Positions 1-9,433 of a stretch of 64,000 nucleotides of DNA are shown piece by piece (position 1 is the stretch's first letter; each line of letters begins with the position of its first letter). The notes below the pieces were generated by a model that saw only the letters and a program-made list of their open reading frames with translations, was not told the DNA's origin and made no database searches. The position numbers were made by a program, and so were the translations under genes. Where the stretch lies: assembly GCF_010093595.1 (NCBI RefSeq), contig NW_022985437.1, positions 2,419,431 through 2,483,430 of the forward strand. Reading direction: 5' to 3'. This stretch comes from Mytilinidion resinicola. Its lineage: Eukaryota; Ascomycota; Dothideomycetes; Mytilinidiales; Mytilinidiaceae.

Positions 1-51
1 TTGCGCGACCGCCCCTAGAACTAGTTAGCCTAAGTACTTTGCGATCTGTAA

Positions 52-107
52 GGCACCACGCGAGGCATTGAAAAGAAGGCACCACGCGGGGCATTGAAAA
101 GATGGCA
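52..107. repeat. 26-bp direct tandem repeat
   Basis: A unit beginning GGCACCACGCG occurs at 52 and 78, and the start of a third copy is at 104, giving an exact 26-bp period. It lies in the long first intron, or truncated body, of the GH1 gene. Confidence 0.8.
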
Positions 108-131
108 CACTGATGCCAGAACAAGCTGTCT

Positions 132-269
132 CATGTGGACATCTGTCTGCCACTGCTTGGGGTACCTTAGAGAATTTTCAGGAATTGGAACAAGATAAAA
201 GCCCTTCACTTCAGACTATGTGGAAACTTGTTGAAGCACTTCATGCAGTGGCAGACAGGTGTACACATG
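132..269. repeat. Hairpin-forming inverted repeat in GH1 intron
   Basis: Two 25-nt arms at 132-156 and 245-269 are reverse complements with only two mismatches. Both contain the core CTGTCTGCCACTGC. The 88-nt spacer has no recognisable coding content. The same core recurs in inverted pairs in the intron of the transcription factor gene at 60306-60892 and singly near 10880. This looks like a small non-autonomous element or introner-like sequence; the class is inferred. Confidence 0.75.
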
Positions 270-324
270 GGGCAAAGTACTTGATGAATATGCCATTTTT
301 TTCGTGCCCAGCGTGGGTACTCAC

Positions 325-931
325 CCTCGATCTGAGAAGCCGACCCTGCAACGCCGAACACGAAGTCTTCTGGAAAATTGTAGCAATCCGTGGGTCCAAA
401 GTACTCTGGTGGGGGCAGGACAAGCTCGCTAGACGCTACCGGCGTAGGGCTGACTGTAGTGGTGTAGATACCGGTCTGCATCCGATTAGTTGTTGTATAT
501 TGATTTGATATATCAGGGATAACGTGACATTCACTTACCGCAGTGAAGTTTGTGACGTTCGCTGCATCCCACAATGCACTCCATGCCGCGTTGCCATATG
601 CATCGGCTGTATCAGTAGCGGTTGCTGTGTCATTAGGATTCCAGCTTCCCCATGTTGTCGTAGAGACATTTGGGATTAAATGACTGAGAGATTGATATGG
701 CTGTGCATATGTCGAGGTAGTGGTGGGCTTCGCTACAGAAGTAGCAGTCCTCAATGTCTCATTCAGCGTAAAGGAAAAGGATGAGAATCGATACGTGGGC
801 TCGGCTGAAGCTGTTTTTGACGGACAAAAGGGTCGAGTCGTGGGACTTTGCACTGGGATGTAGATCTGCTGAGCACATACGCTATTCAGTGTCCAGAAAA
901 CGACGCATAACCGCAAAACCGTGGTAAACAT
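325..931 (-). CDS. Secreted GH1 beta-glucosidase, 5' exon only (partial)
   Basis: First exon of a glycoside hydrolase family 1 gene reading leftward off the window. It encodes a signal peptide (about residues 1-20, ending near VCAQQ), then a Ser/Thr-rich stretch to about residue 180, then CYNFPEDFVFGVAGSASQIE, the conserved start of the GH1 (beta/alpha)8 barrel. GH1 enzymes hydrolyse beta-glucosides; a secreted one would act on extracellular oligosaccharides or plant glycosides. The exon ends at a GTGAGT donor (GT at 324-323). The expected continuation of the barrel is not found in the remaining 323 bases, so the intron is long or the gene is interrupted by the repeats there. Catalytic glutamates lie outside the window. 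A TATA box sits 55-62 nt upstream. Confidence 0.8.
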
Positions 932-985
932 GATGAAAACTAATATGATTTTCTTTTGCAGTGCGTCCTACATCTTGTATTGTCC

Positions 986-993
986 TATTTATA
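986..993 (-). promoter_or_regulatory. TATA box of the GH1 gene
   Basis: TATAAATA on the minus strand, 55-62 nt upstream of the GH1 start codon at 931, a usual distance in filamentous fungi. Confidence 0.5.
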
Positions 994-1969
994 CTCGTAT
1001 GACCAGTGAAAACTTGGATTCATCACAGGAACGAAGCGTGACCACAGTCAAGCTCAAACGAGCAATTGTACCCGCAAATATGGGTACCGCGGCCTGGAGT
1101 TCTTTCTCCTAAAGCCCTGGACGTCATATTGTGGGGAACACGATCGGATTGAGATGTGTTCCTGGAAGAAGTTGGCTGCGGGGAAGCTTGGCCTTGCTTG
1201 GCGGTCGTTGTTTTCTTCGTCCTTCGGGACAAATTCGGCCCGAAGCAACGACATTTCTCACAGCGATTGCGAATAGCGCTCTGCTCACCGCATATATACT
1301 TCTAACTCCCGCTGACGCTGTCCTACATCATCTTCTGTGTGAGACTGTTTCTTCACGAAATCCGGATGGAAATCCGAATACCTTTCTTGTGACGACTTGT
1401 AGTAGCATTTCCACACCCCTTAAGACATTGATGCATTCTCTGCTCGGCTTCCTGACTAATCTTCGTAAAACCGTCTTCGATGACTGGATCATGTTCTCGG
1501 CGGCGGTCTTGACAGTCTCTTCTTCGACGCCGAAGAACCGCTATGGTGTCCGGATTGAGGCAATGTGTAAAGAGCACCTGTTGATTAATCATCATGCGAG
1601 TGCCACTCACCGCTTGTGTCACAAAGGCTCAGCTCGGACCTACGTAAACGGGACGATAGGGCTATTTGTGTGACGAGATTGGGCCTTTTTGTAAGGCGTA
1701 CCTAGGTTGGACACATTGCTGATCAGACAGCCTACTCCTGCAGTTGTAGAGGCATGGACCAGTGGCATGATCCAAGTATACGAAACACGCTCGCATTCAA
1801 TAGCAACAACCCGGCGTTATGGGTAGTACTACCTGCAGGTGAGTATAGCCTCAGGATTCTATTGGGTGTTCCCCGTCACTGCGCTGCCAGCCACTTGTGT
1901 TGGCTCAAGGGTGATTACAAACCCAATGCGCGTATCCTGGCCTTGTGGAATCCGAGAGACTAAGCTGCA
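994..1969. other. Intergenic, no gene recognised
   Basis: Divergent intergenic region between the GH1 gene and the DUF1993 gene. Small open frames on both strands show no recognisable domain. It probably holds both promoters. Confidence 0.6.
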
Positions 1970-1976
1970 TATAAAA
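1970..1976 (+). promoter_or_regulatory. TATA box of the DUF1993 gene
   Basis: TATAAAA lies 134-140 nt upstream of the ATG at 2110 and is followed by a CT- and CA-rich leader, as is common for fungal genes. Confidence 0.5.
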
Positions 1977-2109
1977 GAAGCACATATTCATCTTGTAGAA
2001 GCCCGACTTCAAACACCAAATCTCGCAAAAGCATTTTCTTCTAGTACCTTCAATTCTTCAGAAGTCCCCTCAGAAAACCTTCTATCAACTCCCAACCCTA
2101 ACCGCAACC

Positions 2110-2622
2110 ATGGGTGTTCCCTTCTACAGACTCACCGTCCCCGTCTTCGTCCGCGCCCTTACAAACCTCTCCGCAATCCTCAAAGTCGCCGAAGCCCACG
2201 CCAAAACCAACAATATCGACCCCGCGACGCTTCTTGAAGCCCGCCTGTACCCCGATATGGGCTCGCTGCCCTTCCAAATCCAACGCTGCAGCGACTCAGC
2301 CAAGTTCGCCGCAGTGCACCTCGCAGGTGCCGAGAACTTGTCCATGCCCGACACCGAAACCACGTTCGAGCAGCTGCATGAGCGCATCCAGAAGACAGTG
2401 GGCTTTCTAAACGCTACCGATGAGAAGGCGTGGGAGGGGAAGGAGACGCTCGTAGTGAAGTACAGGATGGGGCCGATCGAGCGGTCTGACCCGGGAGAGA
2501 AGTATTTGCTAGAGTTTACTCTTCCGAACTTTTTCTTCCATGTGGCGACGGCGCATGATATTTTGAGGAACCAGGGGGTGCCAATTGGGAAGATGAACTA
2601 TCTGGCCGGAGGATTCATGTGA
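2110..2622 (+). CDS. DUF1993 family protein
   Basis: Intronless 170-residue protein starting MGVPFYRLTVPVF, with a good ATG context (accATGG). It matches the fungal and bacterial DUF1993 family: MxxxFYxxTVPxFxRxLxNLxxIL at the N-terminus, the ARLxPDMxxLxFQ segment near residue 50, and a C-terminal part ending LPNFFFHVATAHDILRNQG near residue 150 followed by GKMNYLAGG. The family is related to the DinB-like four-helix fold; its function is unknown. Length is normal and the gene looks intact. It converges on the GH76 gene, and tandem repeats lie between the two 3' ends. Confidence 0.88.
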   Translation: MGVPFYRLTVPVFVRALTNLSAILKVAEAHAKTNNIDPATLLEARLYPDMGSLPFQIQRCSDSAKFAAVHLAGAENLSMPDTETTFEQLHERIQKTVGFLNATDEKAWEGKETLVVKYRMGPIERSDPGEKYLLEFTLPNFFFHVATAHDILRNQGVPIGKMNYLAGGFM

Positions 2623-2729
2623 GGTGATTACCCAGCATGAGTGTGATGGACAAGGGGTCAGAATTTTACCACTAAAAATAAGCGAGTTGCCTGTGTTATT
2701 CTTTCGAAGTAGTAGAGCATGGAAATCCT

Positions 2730-2952
2730 TCAAATTTACCGTTTTTGACCGTCTGAGCAATCGAAAAGTGCCATTCATGCAGGAGGAGACGTCAACCAAA
2801 ACAGGCTGTCAGTACCCTGGCCTCAATCTCTACGGTCATTCAAATCTTCGAAGGTACTGCTTTCGACCGTCTGAGCATTTGGGAAATACTAATTCCATTG
2901 ATGCGAACCAAAACCACCGCGCTAACCAAAATAGGCTTCCAGTACCCTTGCC
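2730..2952. repeat. Diverged tandem duplication (~118-130 bp unit)
   Basis: Two imperfect copies share GACCGTCTGAGCA at 2747 and 2865 (offset 118) and an ACCAAAA-AGGCT-CAGTACCC block at 2795 and 2925 (offset 130, owing to an internal insertion). It fills the space between the DUF1993 stop and the GH76 stop. Confidence 0.75.
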
Positions 2953-2990
2953 CTCCCTTTGCCACGATAAGCAATCCTAAACCCCCTGAC

Positions 2991-4175
2991 TCAATGCACA
3001 ACAACCGCAGCGACAAGGGCATCCATGGCCGAACAATGCGTCGACGCATTAGCAGGATTCAGGAAAGGGCCTGCCCAGTCTACACTCAGCATGTTTCCCT
3101 CGTCCCGATCATTCCTCCATATGCTATTCGCAGACGCCTGAATCACCCTGACATACGCCTTCTGCGGCGCAACAATATGCAGCGCCTGCAGATTCCTGAC
3201 AAATATCCCCTTGAATTGCGTCCCATCTGGCGCGCAATTGGGCTCGCACCCATAGTCATGAAGGACGCCGTTCGTGTCTGTTAAGGCGGAAATCGCGGCC
3301 GCGGCGATTTTTGCAGCGGCAGGCAGGTAGCTGGAGTCCGGGGCGGCTTTGTTGAGCTCGACGAGGCCGCCGAGGACGACGCCCTGGTTGTATGTCCACA
3401 CGGTCTGGCCGTTGTTCTTGCAATCGAGGGTGAGGCCGTCGTTGACAGTGTTGTTGGCGTTTATCATGCCGCTGGCTTGGAACCATTTCCACTCCTTCTG
3501 CGCCCAGTTCACGTAGTAGGCTTTGTTGGGCACACGGTTGGCTAAATGAGCGGCTACACTGAGGAAGAGCTCGTTGGCGATGGCGTTGGCGTAGTCATGT
3601 TTGTAGGACCACCAGATGCCCCCGTTGCTGCAATTCGTGGGCCAACCAGCTGTCATGCCTTCGAAGATGCCGATGGCTGTCTGCAGATAATCCTGGTTCT
3701 TGGTAATATCGTACGCGGCGATCCACGCGAGCGCCCACCAGCCGCCGTCGTCGTAGTAGCCGTCTAGCCAGGCTGAAGCGTTGACTTGGCCCGGGTGCCC
3801 GTGGTATCCAGGCCAGTGGTGCGGCCATGTTTGGGGATAACTCGTATGGGGCTCGCCATTGGTGTTCATTTTCTCGATTCCTGGGGCTGGATTTACGGCC
3901 GGTGCCACAACGTAGGTGTTATTGAAGACATGCGTAACTATGGGGATGGCTGATTTATCGATCGCTGCGAAGTCTGCAAGCATAGTCATGCAGTTTGCTC
4001 CATTCCACCAACCGCAAGTGTCCCAGATGCCGCTAGTCTCATTGTACCATGCATCTTGTAGAGTGTTGAGGGCAGTAGTTGCCTTGGACTCGGCGGACTG
4101 AGCAGAGACTTGTGTGTTGTTTACAAGCAATAAAAAGAAGGAAGCGGATACAGTGGTCAAGAAATGAAGAAGCAT
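2991..4175 (-). CDS. Secreted GH76 alpha-1,6-mannanase
   Basis: Intronless 394-residue protein of glycoside hydrolase family 76, the endo-alpha-1,6-mannosidase family that acts on alpha-1,6-mannan. The start at 4175 is preferred to an upstream in-frame ATG at 4265 because it gives a clean signal peptide (MLLHFLTTVSASFFLLL.., cleaved near SAQS). The family's catalytic aspartate pair is in YYDDGGWWALAW at residues 142-143; other typical parts are WNGANCMT near 57, CSNGGIWW and the TWTYNQGV-like segment (here VWTYNQGVVLGGL). No C-terminal GPI-attachment signal is visible, unlike the yeast Dfg5/Dcw1 branch, so it is probably a secreted mannan-degrading enzyme. Several N-glycosylation sequons occur. 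Confidence 0.9.
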   Translation of the reverse strand: MLLHFLTTVSASFFLLLVNNTQVSAQSAESKATTALNTLQDAWYNETSGIWDTCGWWNGANCMTMLADFAAIDKSAIPIVTHVFNNTYVVAPAVNPAPGIEKMNTNGEPHTSYPQTWPHHWPGYHGHPGQVNASAWLDGYYDDGGWWALAWIAAYDITKNQDYLQTAIGIFEGMTAGWPTNCSNGGIWWSYKHDYANAIANELFLSVAAHLANRVPNKAYYVNWAQKEWKWFQASGMINANNTVNDGLTLDCKNNGQTVWTYNQGVVLGGLVELNKAAPDSSYLPAAAKIAAAAISALTDTNGVLHDYGCEPNCAPDGTQFKGIFVRNLQALHIVAPQKAYVRVIQASANSIWRNDRDEGNMLSVDWAGPFLNPANASTHCSAMDALVAAVVVH

Positions 4176-4299
4176 GTTGGTCCAGGGCTCAGGCTGCTGG
4201 ACACAGGTCTGGGGTATCGTGCCGTCTAATAGGCATGATGGAACCATTCTGTGACACTGTAGCATTCTATATTCGGTAAGAAGACGCCAAAATAGTTCC

Positions 4300-5190
4300 T
4301 GCTGTACCTAGTCGGGCGGGGAAAGGACATGGGGAGATGGGGTACTCGGCACTAGTTGTCACGAGAATCAAAGTCGTGTCTCTCCGACCGGGGAGCAGCA
4401 GGATATGAGAACCAATCGTCAGCTTGCCGTTTCCGAGGCCGGTAATATTCATGTGCTTGAGTGGGAATCGTCGGGATTGGAATCAGGCCGTCAGCTGCAG
4501 ATCATCCTAGAGGTGATCCTGGGAAGACTGGGCATTACTATTGGGAGGGGCGTCATGAACTCGAGTCGGATTACGACAGTTGGTGCTACAAAAATTAAAA
4601 TCCAATGAAGAATGCGTACTCACCCTGCTGAAGCATTGAACTTGTCTTGGGAAGAATTGGAAGAAGTTCTGTTGTCTGAATATGCGCGTGCTGAATTGCA
4701 CGCCCGGGATGTGGTGTTCACGCAAAGCCTCCACATGCTTGGATATTTAGATCTAGCAGATTGGTATGTGCAATAATGTCCCTCTTAAGGGATAGAAATT
4801 AGATAAAAAAAAAGGGATGGTCCGTCATGTTTGGATTTGTGAAAGCGTAGCGAGACGTCTCGAGCAGTGGTAGACAAGTTATAGACCTTCGAGGTACTTC
4901 AATCACTTTGCAAGGCGAAGGTAAGCGCTAGACTGATATACTGCAAGTCAGGAATCATGCTAATGTTTTGTGAAGGATGATTTCTTATATTGTGGTAATC
5001 TCTACCCAAACATACACATATCCTCCGTGATTTTTTAAGCGCAGCCATGTGGTACAAATACTTGTAACATCCAAGGCTTTTCGAAAGACCGTTCCAGTGC
5101 CCTCCCTTCTATTTTACAAATTACCTTCATCTTTCATTTTTTGCATCCGCAAAATCGGGTATATCCAAGGGTATCATCTACGACATTTAT
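4300..5190. other. Intergenic, no gene recognised
   Basis: Region between the GH76 5' end and the Smr gene 3' end. Only short open frames without recognisable motifs are present. Confidence 0.6.
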
Positions 5191-5196
5191 CTTCCC

Positions 5197-6040
5197 TCAC
5201 ATAACCACACAGCATCCTCGCAGGGCCCTTATGCAACCAGGAAGGACCTTCTTGACCACTTGTTCAATCTCCTCGTTTTGGTTCTGTTGCTGGTTCTGGT
5301 TCTGGTGTTGACCGCCATGCTGCTGCTGTTGTCCACCATGGTATTGTCCCTGTCCGCCATGCTGTTGCTGGTGTCCACCGCCGTAATGTGGTGCAGGAGG
5401 CATCACGGCAGGTCCGCCTTGCAAGTTGATGTACATGCGACCCTCGTTCTCCTCCGTGGCATATTGAAGACCCAACTCTTGGCAGACTTGTTCAACGCGC
5501 GGCTTTATCTTCTGGACGTGGTTTCGAGAGTGGTTTCCTTTGCCTACGATTCTGCATCTCGCATTAGCATCAGAGTCCCCTACGAGAGCTAGGCTGTAGC
5601 GTGTAGGTACTCACACATGCAAATGCGATTGCCCGTTTTGTCGGGCATATCGAATCCTTTGCTCCAATATCTCTTCTGCCTCCTCTACAAACTGTCCGTG
5701 GAGGTCAATAGTATCACCATCGACTCTTCCAACAGCATTGTTTTCCCTAAATATATAGTCTGAGGCCTGTTTATTGTACTGGTCCATCCGCGCCGCATGT
5801 TGTTTCCCTTCCTCGGACAGTTGATGGGCTAGAGCGCCATTCCCAGATTCGTACGCTTGATGCGCGCGGTCGAAGCATGAGCTGCGTTGCGCGGCCTCTT
5901 GACGCGCCGCATCGCGGAGGCGATCATATTCGGCTTCTGCGCCAGAATTGTCGTGGTTGAGGGCTGTCATTGAGGTGAGTGGCTGGGAGATCGCGTCGAG
6001 GCAGGATTTAGAGCTTACCACGACCGCCCAGTCTATTCAT
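5197..6040 (-). CDS. Smr-domain protein with C-terminal CaaX box
   Basis: Three exons give 241 residues: 6040-6019, 5963-5615 and 5551-5197, all in phase with GT..AG introns. The protein starts MNRLGGRALNHD. An acidic helical region (about 15-80, the DUF1771-like segment that precedes Smr domains in eukaryotes) is followed by an Smr domain (about 90-165) with DLHG at 94-97 and GKGNHS at 127-132. Smr domains are nucleic-acid endonuclease or binding modules linked to mRNA or ribosome quality control and DNA repair. The tail is rich in Gln, His, Gly and Asn (about 175-215) and ends in CCVVM, a CaaX prenylation motif with an extra adjacent Cys. That predicts membrane anchoring, which is unexpected for a nuclease-like protein. 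Confidence 0.88.
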
Positions 6041-6210
6041 TGGAATTGCCATATGGAGATACTTGAGGAAATATCACTATTAAGGAGAGGTTGGCGACGC
6101 AGGTACAATGTTGATTTGAGACCAGGGTGTTATTGTGAAGTGTGAGGCTGGGATGCGGGCGCGGGCCGAGGATCGAGATCGCCGCTAGGAGATCTGGCCG
6201 TAGAATCTAT

Positions 6211-6600
6211 CCCACTCCGCACGTAGACGTCGCACGCTGGCCGACCTCGACAAGATTGATTCCATCACGACCGGCTTTGATAGTAGCTCCCTAAATCCTA
6301 TTCTAACTAAGCTTGTGACATACGAGTACCTTCCTATGAAATCTTTTTGCCCATAGGATAAAGTCCAAGAACAGCAGCTAAGTTTTCATGTCACTCCGCA
6401 CCTAGAAGTCTCAAACCTCCACTTCACGCGGACGCGTCTCACTACGGAGATCTGACTGAGAGTGTCACTCGTAGGAGACGTCGGATGATCCAGAACGACC
6501 ACATCAAGCTGTTCCAGCTTGTCAGCAAGAAATGCACGAAATTCGGGGTACGGCGCAAGCATCCTCAATGAACTTGATTCCATCACGGCTGGGCTTGGTA
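6211..6600 (-). pseudogene. Degenerate duplicated segment, unknown origin
   Basis: Two diverged copies: CACTCCGCAC-TAGA-GTC at about 6213 and 6394, and TTGATTCCATCACG--xGGCTT at about 6258 and 6581. On the minus strand the longer copy reads as the end of a protein (VMESSSLRMLAPYPEFRAF.., ending CGVT stop); the other copy has lost its middle. I recognise no family. It resembles the remains of a multicopy gene in the same decayed zone as the paralogue pair to its right. Confidence 0.4.
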
Positions 6601-6609
6601 ACGGATCTC

Positions 6610-7375
6610 GAAGTCACAATTCCACTTAAACAGGCTACATTTGGTTGTCTCAATTGACGCTTGTTTGCTTAGGGAAGAATGCCGGAGAACAGCAATTCTC
6701 TGCGATAACCACATCTACAAAAATGTCCTCTTACTCACAAAAAAGTCATGATTTACGTGGTTACTATGCATGCAAGGGTCCTGATCCATTCAAGCCCGAT
6801 TCTACTGCCTAGGGCAATTGATACACGAAGACGTCCGGGGCTGTTCTTCACGATTTAGTGTGCGGGAAGCTCGTGCAATCTACCCTTTAGCACGATTGCA
6901 GTACCGGAAAGCCATATATCTTTGCAAGTAGGACATCTCATCGAACTTCGTTGTTATTTAGTTTAAGTTATATCCGTTCGGAAAAAATCCTCGAATCTGG
7001 TGGGATATTATGTACTTAAGGATACCCGAAATACGCGACACGGCTTTAAATTATGTCGGAAGTTTCCAAGTTTCTCCAGGTTGTCAACCAATAAGACTCG
7101 ATGAGGCTTGCCAACTAAGCTGCTGTCAGGGCCTGAAATCTCTTCGCTGATCCCCGTCCTCGAACCATCACACACCTGTCTTCTTTCACACAACTCCGTT
7201 CACACGTTCAAAACTTCATTTATACTTTTCTAAGACCCTTCACGCATTTTCACCAACGTGCCCACAGGCTCATTGACGCGTGCCGCCCCACTAGCCGTAT
7301 TTGAACATTCCTGTCGCTATCAAGGTTATTCGAAATTGCGATACCCAACCGGGACTTCTCGTCAACACTGTCATC
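6610..7375. other. Intergenic, no gene recognised
   Basis: No supported gene. It lies in front of a broken paralogue and is part of the decayed zone at 6.2-10.2 kb. Confidence 0.5.
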
Positions 7376-8068
7376 ATGGAACAACCAGCAGCCGACCTTT
7401 TGAAATACATTATCGATTCTCGAAGCCGACTCCCGCCCTAAAGGGCATCCGTGTAAAGTGCGACGGAGTCATCGTCCTGTCCACTTATGAGTCCTATATC
7501 AACGAAGGCCACAGATCCTTGGAAACCACTACGTAGACAAAGACCCTTAACCTGGAGGTGCCATATATCGGCAACAACGAAACCGCACTTGCACGGGCGG
7601 TTGGACGGGTTGCGTCCACAGCAAGTGAAATCGAGGTTCTTCAACTCCACTGGAGGGATGATTCGATGCCATTTCGATCCTATAGCTTGAATAGCCATGA
7701 TCCCCTAAAATTCTTGGCAGACTCACCGTGTCCAAAGCTACGAGAGCTCTCGTTGATGAGAACAGTCATAGAAAGGCCGATACTACTGGACTTCTTGGAA
7801 GCGCACACGCGAAGTCTTCGTAGTGTGTCCTTGGTGGACGTTTTATCTCCAACCAACTAGGCGATGGAAGGAGATTATCCGACAAATACCGAGCATCTTG
7901 TCGTTAGAGACGATCCGCCTTTGCAATCTTTGGAACGTGGACACGGAAACCACTCAAGGGCCGTTATTGGACGGGTTTGACGACGTTTACGAGGCATCAA
8001 CCATGGGCTTCTGTCTAGGCATAAGCAAATCTCTAGTACTGGACTACGAAGATTGGCTTCGAATTTGA
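7376..8068 (+). pseudogene. Broken paralogue of the 9434-10171 gene
   Basis: Conceptual reading from the ATG at 7376 (MEQPAADLLKYIIDSR..) aligns along its length with the intact protein at 9434. It needs a frame change near 7440, reads through a TAG at 7534-7536, and needs another frame change at about 7857 (SLVDVLSPT then RRWKEIIRQIPSILSLETI). Matched landmarks are SEIEVLQLHW / NELEALHLEW, SLRSVSLVDV / SIRSISLCDM and LETIRLCNLW / LEKVSLRNLW. The leucine-spaced beta-strand pattern suggests the LRR-like part of fungal F-box-type proteins, but no F-box is seen. Introns could in principle hide one lesion, but no good splice sites flank them. Confidence 0.7.
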
Positions 8069-8305
8069 GTGGCACCCATCTTTTTATGCATTACTGTCAC
8101 CGTCGCTCGGCGCGCTTCAATGGATTCTCGAAAGCCTAGCTGCTGTCTCGATTTCGTCACGACAAAAGGTTCGAGTTGGCTTTGGGGCGCTCTTGATGAA
8201 CAAGACCGACACGGAAGCAGGGGTGAACTATCGGTCAAGATCGCATAATCTATTATTGTAGGAGTATACATTCTAACCCGATGAACTAGTAACCGTTCTA
8301 CGTCC

Positions 8306-9003
8306 ATGGAGACGGATACCGAGCCGCAAGACGTCGATATGCATGATTCGCCCGCTGCTCGTACTACCTCGTCTTCGGTCAGATCGGTATCTCCTCCTGC
8401 TCGCCCGGGGAACGGCCAGATTAAGGTTGAGTCGGATTCGGATTTTCGGACATCTGGCATGCCAACCAGCGCTGCCCCTCTCCCGCTGTTAGCCCGGTAC
8501 CGGGTCTTCCCTCTCGAAACCCAGGAGCAACTACGAGGTATTCGAATGTGCCGATCAATTTCGTATACCGTAGGTGTGGAATAATACCAAGTCGCGGGTG
8601 CCCTATGTCATGACCGGGGTCGGCAAATGGTGGTACTGCCCCCCAGACAGTGGGGGCCTTAAACTCAATAAGGCGGGGAACCATGGGGCATATTGCCCGT
8701 ATAATGGAGACCGAACTTGGGGGACAGTTGCTTGGAGAAAAGAGGTGCACTCAGTGCAAGCTGAAAGGCTTTGAATGCTGGTCGTACTCCAAAGAGGCCC
8801 TAGGGCAGGTGAATCAACGTGGAGTGGCCTGCGCTCGTAGTTGTCACAGGCCCCCCCGTAAGTGCAGCCTCTCGCCTCATACTGGACGGAAAAAGAGAAG
8901 CGAACGGACACGGACCGAGGCATTGGCAGTTGTTGATCTGGGCAGTGGAAGTGTCGATGGGGTTTCTGACGAATGGGAAAACCCAGATGATGAGAGTGAG
9001 TGA
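8306..9003 (+). CDS. Cys-rich zinc-finger-like hypothetical protein
   Basis: Probable two-exon gene. The first part starts at 8306 (METDTEPQDVDMHDSPAAR..), a Ser/Pro-rich acidic N-terminus. The second, in another frame from about 8650, carries ELGGQLLGEKRCTQCKLKGF, then ECW, later VACARSCHRPPRKCSLS, and ends in an acidic tail at 9003. The cysteine spacing (CxxCxxxxxxC, then CxxxC and C) resembles the Zn-cluster-like module of a widespread but uncharacterised fungal protein family. The exact intron is not resolved: donors lie at 8538 or 8571 and acceptors at about 8647-8651. It sits between two paralogous genes, one of them broken, so it may itself be accessory. Confidence 0.45.
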
Positions 9004-9433
9004 GTCCAGTGAAGACTACTTATGCTAGGTAACAAAACCAGTGGGGTATAGTTACTAGTAGTCCGGGGAGTTCATTCAGCCACTGAGATAATGGTAAGAT
9101 CCTAGGGGGTTTAAATAAGATGGCGAAATGTTGAAATCATCAGGTGCTAGTTCCTCCTATTCATTTTGGCTATCCAGGTCAACAACTGGAAAGAACTACG
9201 GGAGCTGTGGAAGGCCTAGCTAGCTGCAGCTCTTGCCGTCAGCCGAGTCAAGGTTTTTCGTACAAGCTGCTCAGTTAGATCTTCGACTTTCGGTCTCCAC
9301 CGTTCATCGACACTCTCCTCTCGGTATCCACTATTCGCTGGTATTCTACTCTCAGTATCCATTACTCGTTCATACTTTACTATCGGCATTCGCGTCGACT
9401 TGATAAACGCCCTCTCCACGCTGCCAGATCGCG

